Shown here in pieces: positions 9,501 to 15,947 of a DNA stretch of 38,394 nucleotides. The DNA is from Streptomyces albospinus (GTDB lineage: Bacteria; Actinomycetota; Actinomycetes; Streptomycetales; Streptomycetaceae): contig NZ_BMRP01000001.1 in assembly GCF_014648695.1 (NCBI RefSeq), forward strand, positions 402,688 to 441,081, given 5' to 3'. Below the pieces are notes generated by a model. It had not been told where the DNA came from, did not search any database, and saw only the letters and a list, made by a program, of their open reading frames with translations. A program made the translations under genes and the position numbers. Position 1 is the stretch's first letter; every line of letters starts with the position of its first letter.

Positions 9501-12500
9501 AGTGGGCGGAGGTGTTCGACCGGGCCTACGCACAGGACACCGACCCGCGCGAGGCGGACTTCAACATCATCAGCTGGAACAGCAGCTACACCGGCGAACC
9601 GCTGCCCGCCGAGGAGATGCGGGAGTGGGTCGACGGCACCGTCGCCCGCATCCTCGCCCTCAAGCCCAGGCGTGTCCTGGAGATCGGCTGCGGCACCGGC
9701 CTGCTGCTGTCCCGCATCGCCCCGCACTGCGAGAGCTACCACGGCACCGACATCTCCTCGGCCGCCCTGGACTTCGTCCGTACCCGACTGATCGACGCGC
9801 GCCCCGAGCTCGCGGGCGTCACCCTGTCGCGCCGCGCCGCCGACGAGGTCGCCGGACTCTCCGACGAGCCCTTCGACGTGGTGATCCTCAACTCCGTCGT
9901 CCAGTACTTCCCCGACGCCGCCTACCTGCGCACCGTCCTCGGCCAGGCCCTGGACAGCCTGACCGGCGACGGCGCCGTCTTCGTGGGCGACCTGCGCAAC
10001 CTCGCCCTGCTCGACACCTTCCACACCGACGTCGAACTGAGCCGCGCCACGGCGAAGCTGTCCGTCGGGCGGCTGCGCGGCCGGATCGCCCGGCAGACCC
10101 GCCAGGAGCAGGAACTGCTCGTGCACCCCGCGTTCTTCACCGCGCTGCGCGAGGAACGCCCGTCCCTCAGCGGCGTCGACGTACAGCTGCGCCGGGGCCG
10201 CCATGACAACGAACTGACCCGCTACCGCTACGACGCCGTCCTCCACGTCGGAGCGCCGGCCGCCGACCGCGACACGGACGTCGTCACCCTGGACTGGCCG
10301 GCCGGCGGCGGCCTCGCCGCGGTGCGCCGGCACCTCGACGAGGAGCAGCCCGAGGCGCTCGCGGTGCTCGGCGTGCCCAACGCCCGCCTCGCCGCCGTCA
10401 ACCTCAAGCGGGACCGACTCCGCGACCGGGACGCCGAGGAGATCGTCGGCGAACTCGTCCGGGACACCGCGCTCGACCCCGGCGCCCACGCGGACCCGGA
10501 GCAGTGGTGGCAGCTCGGCGAGGACACCGGCCGCACCGTCACCGTCACCTGGATGCCGGACGCGACCGACGGCAGCTACGCGGTCCTGCTCAGCCGCGCC
10601 GGCACCGACCCGCTCGCCCTGGAGCGGGCCCTGCCGGACGGGCCGCGCGCGCCGGAGGCCCTGACGAACGACCCCGCGTTCCACCGCGCCGGCGCCGAGC
10701 TGGTGCGCGCATTGCGCCGCTACCTCAAGGAGCGGGTGCCGGACTACATGGTCCCCTCCGCGTTCCTGCCGCTGCGCGCCCTGCCGGTCGGCGTCAACGG
10801 CAAGCTCGACCGTGACGCGCTGCCGCCGGTGCTCGACCAGGGCGACGCCGACGGCGCCTCCGCGGAGCCCACGACCCCCACCGAGCACGCCCTCGCCGAG
10901 GTGTGGGCGGAGGTCCTCGGCGTGGACGACGTGGGCGTGCACACCAACTTCTTCGAGCTCGGCGGCGACTCGATCCACACCATCCACGTCGTCGCCAAGT
11001 CCCGGCAGCGCGGGCTGGAGTTCGCGCCGCAGCTGATCTTCCGGCACGGCACGGTCGCCGCCCTGGCCGCCGCCCTGGACGAGCAGGCCGCCGCAGCCGG
11101 CGCCGCCGCGCCCGCGCCGACCGCGACCACCGGGCAGGACGATGCCGGTGCCGCCCTGCGCACGCTGTCCGAGGCCCCGGGCGTCGTCGACGTCTACCCG
11201 CTCTCCCCGTTCCAGCAGTGGGCCCTGGGCGTATGGCGGGAGCGCCCCGAGCCCGGCCTCTTCCTCGTGCACCGCATGCAGCTGCTGCGGGTGTCCGAGT
11301 TCAGCGAGGACGTCTTCGTCGAGTGCTTCCGGCAGTTGATCGGCGAACACCCGCTGCTGCGCACCACCTTCGCCTGGGAAGGCCTCGCGGAACCGGTGCA
11401 GGTGGTGCACGAGGAAGCCACCCCCGAGACGACCTTCGCCGACTGGCGCGGCCGGCCCGGCGCCGAGCAGGACGCACGGCTGGAGACGTACCTCGCCGCG
11501 GACCGGGAGCGCGGCGTCGACCTGGGCAGCGCCTCCGGGCTCCGCTACCTGGTCGCCCTGCTCGACGCGGACACCGCGCTGGTCGTGGTGAGCCTGAACT
11601 ACTTCTGCCTGGACGGGTGGAGCTTCGAGATCGTCACCGACCGGCTACAGGAACTGCTCGACGCCGCCGCCGCGGGCCGCGCCCCGACTCCCGCAGTGGA
11701 CCGGCTGCCGTTCAAGGAGTTCGTCGACGGCGTGCGCGCCCTGCCGGACCAGCCCGCCGAGAAGTACTGGCGGCGTGCCCTCGCGGGCCTCACCCGGCCG
11801 ACCGCCCTGTCCGACGGGCTCCGCAAGCAGCTGCCGGCGGGCCCCGCCGAGGACGGCTGCGCCCGCCAGATCATCACCCTGGACCGGGACACCACCCTGG
11901 GTCTGCGGCGCCTCTCCCAGCGAGGCCACCTCCCGCTCAACGCGCTGTTCCAGGGCGCCTGGGCGCTGGTGAACGCCGCATACACCGCGTCCGACGACGT
12001 GGTGCACGGCGTGCTCCTCGCCGGCCGCTCCTCGCCGGTCGCCGACCCCGAGGCGCTCTCCACGATGGTGGGTCCCGCCTTCAACATCCTGCCGTTGCGC
12101 ACCCGCCTGGACCGCGGCCACGACGCGGGGGAGTTCCTCAGGGAACTCTTCGACGCCCTCGTCGAGATGGGCGGCCACGAGACCACGCCCCTGGACACCG
12201 TCCTCGGCTGGAGCGACCTGCCCGGGGGCGCCCTGCCCTGCGAGAGCTACATCGTGTTCCAGAACGTCGGCGTGGACACCATGGAGCGCTCCGGCACCGC
12301 GTTCTTCGTCTCCAAGATGGGCTTCCCGCTGCGCCTCGACGTGTTCCCCACCAACGTCGTCACCGTGCACCTCTCCTACCACCGGGACCAGGTCACCGAC
12401 GCCGGCGCGACCCGGCTCCTGCTCGGGCTCCAGTCCGTCCTCGAAGCCATGCTGGACGGCCTCGACCGGCCCGTCGGCGAACTCGCCGACGCGGCCCTGG

Positions 12501-12595
12501 CGGACCGGCCCGTCCCACCCGGCCTCGGCGTCTTCCACGAGGGCGAGTTCCAGGTCGCGGAGATACGCCGGCAGCAGGGCGGTGAACGCGCTTGA
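6593..12595 (+). CDS. ozmL: NRPS, serine-activating: C-A-NMT-PCP with terminal C-like domain
   Basis: A 2000-residue protein. Domains: N-terminal LSPQKRALLEKL helix; C about 40-480 with intact HHVVVDG (173-179); A about 500-1410 with TSGSTGQPKG from 651. Its specificity residues read D696 V697 W700 H739 V765 S767 L791 V799 D800 and the A10 Lys, i.e. DVWHVSLVDK, which fits serine. An N-methyltransferase (EIGCGTG, 1030-1036; SVVQYFP) is inserted from about 962. PCP about 1425-1500 (GGDSI, Ser1460). A second C-fold about 1520-1960 has NYFCLDG (1669-1675) where HHxxxDG is expected. The product should be N-methylserine joined by an amide to the polyketide from gene 2. There is no TE, so the last C-like domain is the likely release or cyclisation site. 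The last four bases overlap the next start. The symbol rests on domain order and synteny with the oxazolomycin cluster, recalled rather than searched. Confidence 0.93.
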   Translation: MSSEDLATSRKARLSPQKRALLEKLSGAARASGSTGIPRRPAGDRPPLSFAQRRLWFLDQMVPDSPAYNVPMSFRLRGPLRREVLERAAEEVVRRHESLRTRLPSENGEPWQEILDDVRVPIDLVDVTDDPARLDALVFDEGRRPFDLATGPLLRITLYRLEPELHVVLLNAHHVVVDGWSLGLFWQELFTLYEAFAAGRPSPLADLRVQYADFAVWQRQYLSGDRLENQLDYWRRQLGDRTENLELPLDRPRPPLQTFEGGDLRDFYPDSLRTELQALCRREGVSLFVVLLGALNVLLHRYTGQSGIPVGSPVTNRTQVDIEPLIGMFVNTLVYKTDMSGDPDFREVLRRVQEVVNGAQQHQEVPFEVLVDALQPERYLSQNPLFQVCFNFLPARELKPGDELVIEAIEGVRIDTSKFDLWISVVDCADELLVEVEYNRDVFEPGTVRRLMDAFRAVVEAAVARPELAVSRLPVLPEPERRRIVEEWNDTARTFDGADRCLPDLIADQARRTPDAPALVFDGERISYAELDRRANQLAGWLRRRGAGPERFVAVCAERSVELVVALLGVLKSGAAYVPIDPDYPARRRAFMLDDAAPDLVLTQEHLVAELPPTDAEVVALDTRRAEFAEESGEPVEHGAGPDTLAYMIYTSGSTGQPKGVLNTHRGIVNRLLWMQDRYRLDGTDRVLQKTPFSFDVSVWEFFWPLLTGATLVVAGPDEHKDPARLAEVIGRERVTTAHFVPSMLQVFLGQDGLVAHCADLRRVVCSGEALPFALQERFFARLPKTELHNLYGPTEAAVDVTSWQCVPGDARGIVPIGRPIANTRVLILDERLNPVPVGVVGELHIGGVQVARGYHNRPELTEERFVPDPFGAPGERLYKTGDLARLLPDGAIEYRGRADFQVKVRGIRIEPGEVEAALTQHPDVQEAAVVTRDDAHDPDHKQLVAYVVPGTGPAAAESDEDPMAERVAQWAEVFDRAYAQDTDPREADFNIISWNSSYTGEPLPAEEMREWVDGTVARILALKPRRVLEIGCGTGLLLSRIAPHCESYHGTDISSAALDFVRTRLIDARPELAGVTLSRRAADEVAGLSDEPFDVVILNSVVQYFPDAAYLRTVLGQALDSLTGDGAVFVGDLRNLALLDTFHTDVELSRATAKLSVGRLRGRIARQTRQEQELLVHPAFFTALREERPSLSGVDVQLRRGRHDNELTRYRYDAVLHVGAPAADRDTDVVTLDWPAGGGLAAVRRHLDEEQPEALAVLGVPNARLAAVNLKRDRLRDRDAEEIVGELVRDTALDPGAHADPEQWWQLGEDTGRTVTVTWMPDATDGSYAVLLSRAGTDPLALERALPDGPRAPEALTNDPAFHRAGAELVRALRRYLKERVPDYMVPSAFLPLRALPVGVNGKLDRDALPPVLDQGDADGASAEPTTPTEHALAEVWAEVLGVDDVGVHTNFFELGGDSIHTIHVVAKSRQRGLEFAPQLIFRHGTVAALAAALDEQAAAAGAAAPAPTATTGQDDAGAALRTLSEAPGVVDVYPLSPFQQWALGVWRERPEPGLFLVHRMQLLRVSEFSEDVFVECFRQLIGEHPLLRTTFAWEGLAEPVQVVHEEATPETTFADWRGRPGAEQDARLETYLAADRERGVDLGSASGLRYLVALLDADTALVVVSLNYFCLDGWSFEIVTDRLQELLDAAAAGRAPTPAVDRLPFKEFVDGVRALPDQPAEKYWRRALAGLTRPTALSDGLRKQLPAGPAEDGCARQIITLDRDTTLGLRRLSQRGHLPLNALFQGAWALVNAAYTASDDVVHGVLLAGRSSPVADPEALSTMVGPAFNILPLRTRLDRGHDAGEFLRELFDALVEMGGHETTPLDTVLGWSDLPGGALPCESYIVFQNVGVDTMERSGTAFFVSKMGFPLRLDVFPTNVVTVHLSYHRDQVTDAGATRLLLGLQSVLEAMLDGLDRPVGELADAALADRPVPPGLGVFHEGEFQVAEIRRQQGGERA
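11150..12475 (+). other. Terminal condensation-like domain with NY replacing the HH motif
   Basis: Full-length C-domain fold, about 440 residues: YPLSPFQQW start, GEHPLLRTTF, DGWSFEI, FNILPLRTRL and ESYIVFQN. The motif HHxxxDG reads NYFCLDG at nt 11597-11617. The second His, normally the catalytic base, is Tyr1670, while Asp1674 and Gly1675 are kept. As the last domain of a serine module without a thioesterase, it may close the beta-lactone or gamma-lactam, or only hold the chain (inference). Confidence 0.75.
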
Positions 12596-15500
12596 GCCGG
12601 CCCGTCGTCTTCCAGTTCTCCGGACAGGGTTCGCAGTACAGCCGGATGGGCTGGTCCCTGTACCAGGCGGAACCGGTGTTCCGCCGTGCCCTGGACCGCC
12701 TCGACGCGGCGGCCGAGACGGAGCTCGGCGAGTCGGTGCTGGCGACCCTGTACGCCCCGGGCCGCGGACGCGGCGAACCGTTCGACGACATCGAGTTCAC
12801 CCACCCGGCGATCGTCATGGTCGAACTCGCCCTGGCCGAAACCCTCATCGCGTACGGCATCGAGCCCGACCTGCTGCTCGGCGCGAGCCTCGGCGAGTTC
12901 ACCGCGGCCGTCCTCGCGGGCGTGCTCGACGCCGACGTGTGCCTGCGGCTCCTGGTCCGCCAGGCCAGGGCGCTGCGCGACGCGCCGCGCGGCGGCATGC
13001 TCGCGGTCCTGGAGGACGTGGCGCTCCACCAGGACCTCCCGCTGCTGCGCGAGCGGACCGAGGTCGCCGCCCGGAACTACCCCGGCCACTTCGTGGTCTC
13101 CGGTGCCGAGGAGGACCTGGTCGCGGTCGAGGACCTGCTGCGGGCCCGCCAGGTGGTGTGCCAGCGGGTCCCGGTCGGGTACGCCTTCCACTCGCGGCTG
13201 ATGGACGCCGGTGAGCCGCTGTTCCGGTCCGTCATGGCGGGGACCGGGCTGCGACCGCCGCGGATCCCCGTCGTGTCCTGTGCCAGTGCGGGCGAGGTGG
13301 CCCGGGTGACGGTCGACCACCTGTGGCGGGCGACCAGGCAGCCCATCGCGTACGCCGAGACCCTGGCGGCGCTGGAGCGGCGCGGTCCGTTCCAGTACCT
13401 GGACCTCGGACCGGCCGGCACCCTGCACAACTTCGCCCGCAAGGGCCTGGCCGCCTCCTCGCGCTCCCGGTCGTTGCCGCTGCTCAGCCCGCTGGGCGAG
13501 GACACCCGGTCGCTGGCGGCCGTGCGCGCCGCGGTGGCCCCCCGCAACCGATCCCACCCCGTATCCAAGGACGGCGTCATGAAGGTGTACGGATTCCCGG
13601 GCCAGGGCAGCCAGGCCAAGGGGATGGGCAAGGACCTCTTCGAGGAGTTTCCCGAGCAGACCGCGCTGGCGGACTCGGTGCTCGGGTACTCGATCCGCGA
13701 ACTGTGTGTCGAGGACCCCCGGCGGGAGCTGGGCCGGACGCAGTTCACCCAGCCCGCGCTCTTCGTGGTCAGCGCGCTGACCTGGCTCCGCACCCGACGC
13801 GAGGACCCCGAGCCGCCGGACTACCTCGTCGGCCACAGTCTCGGCGAGTACGCCGCGCTGTTCGCCGCCGGATCCTTCGACTTCGAGACCGGGCTGCGGC
13901 TGGTCACCCGCCGGGGCGAGCTGATGAGCCGAGCCGGCGGCGGCCGGATGGCGGCCGTCATCGGCCGTGATCTGGCCACGGTGGAGCGGACGTTGGCCGA
14001 CCACGGGCTGACCGGCCTGGACATCGCCAACCACAACGCGCCCACCCAGTTCGTGCTGGCCGGGCCCGCCGACGAGATCGACCTGGCCAAGCCGGTGTTC
14101 CAGGGGCTCGGTGCGCACTACGTGCCGCTGAACGTCAGCGCCCCCTTCCACTCACGCTATCTGCGGGACACGGCCGAGGAGTTCGCCGCCTACCTCGACG
14201 GGTTCACGCTGCGTGACCCGGCGGTCCCCGTCCTCGCCAACGTGCACGCCCGGCCGTACGGCCCCGGCGAGGTGAAGCAGCTGCTGGCCCGTCAGATCGC
14301 CTCGCCGGTGCGGTGGACCGACACGGTGCGGTACCTCATGGGCAAGGGCGACTTCGCGTTCGAGGAGCTCGGCCCCGGCGCGGTGCTGCGCAAGCTCGTC
14401 ACCAAGATCCAGGCGGAGGCCGAGCCGCTGACCGTGGAAGAGCCCGCGCTCCAGGGGCCCGCGGTCCAGGAACCTGCGGTCCAGGAACCCGCGGTCCACG
14501 AGACCACGGTCCACGAACCCGCGGTCCACGAACCCGCGGTCCAGGCGCCCGCTGTCGAGCCCGCACCGCCGGTAGCCGTCGCGGAGGCCGTCGACGCGGC
14601 CCGGCCCGCGGCGCTCGGCTCCGACACCTTCCGCGAGCGCTACGGCCTGCGCCATGCCTGCCTCGCCGGCTCGATGTACGGCGGGGTGTCCGGCGCGGAT
14701 CTCCTGGTGCGCCTCGCGAAGGCGGGCGGCATGGGCTTCTTCGGGACCGGCGGACTGACCCTGGACGAGGTCGCGGCGGGCCTCGACACGATCCGCGCCG
14801 ACCTCGGCGCCGACGGGGCCTACGGCGCGAACCTGCTCCACCAACACGCCGACCCGGAGCGGGAGATGGCGCTGGTCGACCTCTTCCTGCGCACCGGCGT
14901 GCGCACCGTCGAGGCGTCCGGCTTCCTGCGCATCACCCCCGCCCTCGTCAAGTACCGGCTCAGCGGCGGCCGGGTGCTCGCCAAGGTGTCCAGCACCGAC
15001 ATGGCAGCAGCGTTCCTCGCGCCCGCCCCCCGCCCCCTCGTCCAGGACCTGGTCGACGCGGGAGCCCTGACCGGGCAGGACGCCGCGCGCTACGCGGACC
15101 TTCCGCTCGCCGACGACCTGTGCGTGGAGACCGGATCCGGCTGGTACGACGCCGCCGGCAGCCTCACCACCCTGCTGCCCACCGTGCTGCGACTGCGGGA
15201 CGCGGCGTCCGGCACCGGACCGCGGGTGCACGTGGGCGCGGCCGGCGGCATCGGCAGCCCGGAGGCCGCAGCCGCCGCGTTCCTGCTCGGCGCGGACTTC
15301 GTGCTCACCGGCTCGATCAACCAGTGCACCCCGGAGGCGGCCACCAGCCCGGCCGTCAAGGACCTGCTCCAGGAGCTCGACGTCCACGACGTGGCCCTCG
15401 CGCCCGCCCCGGAGATGTTCGAACTGGGCGTGCGGGCGCAGGTGGTCAAGCGCGGCGTGTTCCTGCCCGCCCGCGCCGGCAAGCTGCACGAACTGTGGCG

Positions 15501-15861
15501 CCGCCACGACTCGCTGGCCGACCTCGACGCCCCGACCAGGGCCCGGATCGAGGAGAGGTTCCTGCGCGGACCGCTCCCCGCGGCCACCACGTCGGCCGGC
15601 GGCGACCCCAAGAGGGCGATGGCCGACGCCTTCCGGACCTACCTCGACCGCGGCTTCCGGCTCGCGCAGCGCGGCGAACCCGGCCGGACCGTCGACTACT
15701 TGATCTACTGCGGACCGGCCATGGGCGCCTTCAACTCCTGGGTGCGCGGCACCGTCCTGGAGCCCTGGCAGGCGCGTCACGCCGACACCGTCGCCGAGCA
15801 CCTGATGGCCGAGACCGCCGCACTGCTGCGCGAGCGGGCGGCCCGGTTCACCGCCGTGTGA
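12592..15861 (+). CDS. ozmM: Discrete tandem acyltransferase fused to a PfaD-type enoylreductase (AT1-AT2-ER)
   Basis: A 1089-residue trans-acting protein that loads the AT-less modules. The start is TTG 12592, inside TTGA with the previous stop. An in-frame TGA at 12583-12585 excludes earlier starts, and the first ATG (12647) would remove the GQGSQ motif. AT1 about 3-320: GASLGE with Ser99, YAFHS with His200, but Gln124 where malonyl ATs have Arg. AT2 about 330-630: FPGQGSQ, GHSLGEY with Ser416, Arg441, APFHS with His520, a canonical malonyl transferase. A linker of seven 5-residue repeats (619-653). ER about 675-1085: FMN-type, AGSMYGGVSG, GAAGGIGSPEA, TGSINQ, PfaD family. AT2 probably supplies malonyl; AT1 may be an editing hydrolase. 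A possible internal start for AT2-ER lies at 13579. Matches OzmM-type tandem ATs by position and content (recalled). Confidence 0.94.
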   Translation: MSRPVVFQFSGQGSQYSRMGWSLYQAEPVFRRALDRLDAAAETELGESVLATLYAPGRGRGEPFDDIEFTHPAIVMVELALAETLIAYGIEPDLLLGASLGEFTAAVLAGVLDADVCLRLLVRQARALRDAPRGGMLAVLEDVALHQDLPLLRERTEVAARNYPGHFVVSGAEEDLVAVEDLLRARQVVCQRVPVGYAFHSRLMDAGEPLFRSVMAGTGLRPPRIPVVSCASAGEVARVTVDHLWRATRQPIAYAETLAALERRGPFQYLDLGPAGTLHNFARKGLAASSRSRSLPLLSPLGEDTRSLAAVRAAVAPRNRSHPVSKDGVMKVYGFPGQGSQAKGMGKDLFEEFPEQTALADSVLGYSIRELCVEDPRRELGRTQFTQPALFVVSALTWLRTRREDPEPPDYLVGHSLGEYAALFAAGSFDFETGLRLVTRRGELMSRAGGGRMAAVIGRDLATVERTLADHGLTGLDIANHNAPTQFVLAGPADEIDLAKPVFQGLGAHYVPLNVSAPFHSRYLRDTAEEFAAYLDGFTLRDPAVPVLANVHARPYGPGEVKQLLARQIASPVRWTDTVRYLMGKGDFAFEELGPGAVLRKLVTKIQAEAEPLTVEEPALQGPAVQEPAVQEPAVHETTVHEPAVHEPAVQAPAVEPAPPVAVAEAVDAARPAALGSDTFRERYGLRHACLAGSMYGGVSGADLLVRLAKAGGMGFFGTGGLTLDEVAAGLDTIRADLGADGAYGANLLHQHADPEREMALVDLFLRTGVRTVEASGFLRITPALVKYRLSGGRVLAKVSSTDMAAAFLAPAPRPLVQDLVDAGALTGQDAARYADLPLADDLCVETGSGWYDAAGSLTTLLPTVLRLRDAASGTGPRVHVGAAGGIGSPEAAAAAFLLGADFVLTGSINQCTPEAATSPAVKDLLQELDVHDVALAPAPEMFELGVRAQVVKRGVFLPARAGKLHELWRRHDSLADLDAPTRARIEERFLRGPLPAATTSAGGDPKRAMADAFRTYLDRGFRLAQRGEPGRTVDYLIYCGPAMGAFNSWVRGTVLEPWQARHADTVAEHLMAETAALLRERAARFTAV
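12673..13530 (+). other. AT1, probable editing acyl hydrolase branch
   Basis: The nucleophile Ser99 and His200 are present, but the motif is GASLGE rather than GHSLGE. The Arg that binds the malonyl carboxylate 25 residues after the Ser (Arg441 in AT2) is Gln124 (codon 12961-12963). Loss of this Arg is expected for enzymes that take acyl groups without a free carboxylate, such as the proofreading acyl hydrolases of trans-AT systems (PedC type). The role is inferred. Confidence 0.55.
13567..13581 (+). promoter_or_regulatory. Candidate internal ribosome site and ATG for AT2-ER
   Basis: AAGGA at 13567-13571, a 7-nt spacer and an in-frame ATG at 13579 lie exactly between AT1 and AT2, after a Ser/Pro-rich junction. 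It looks like a former intergenic start kept after fusion, and it may still produce a separate AT2-ER protein of about 760 residues. Confidence 0.4.
14446..14550 (+). repeat. Seven 15-bp tandem repeats coding the AT2-ER linker
   Basis: Seven near-identical units with core GCGGTCCA[G/C]GAACCC, each coding Ala-[Val/Leu]-[Gln/His]-x-Pro in most copies (first Ala replaced by Thr in one). They form a flexible spacer between the AT2 and ER domains. Copy number could vary between strains. Confidence 0.85.
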
Positions 15862-15900
15862 TCCGCGCCCGACCGAAAAGCTCCTCGTCTGCCGAATGAC

Positions 15901-15924
15901 CCCGGCCTCCGTGCGGAGGCCGGG
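15901..15924 (+). terminator. Perfect 10-bp GC hairpin between genes 4 and 5
   Basis: CCCGGCCTCC (15901-15910), loop GTGC, then its exact reverse complement (15915-15924). It lies 40 nt after the AT gene stop and 10 nt before the AGAAGGA ribosome site of the large PKS. There is no T-run; it could be a weak or T-less terminator, an attenuator or an mRNA-end stabiliser. It occupies the longest intergenic gap (15862-15947, 86 bases). Confidence 0.55.
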
Positions 15925-15947
15925 CAGCAAGGGAAGAAGGAACGACC

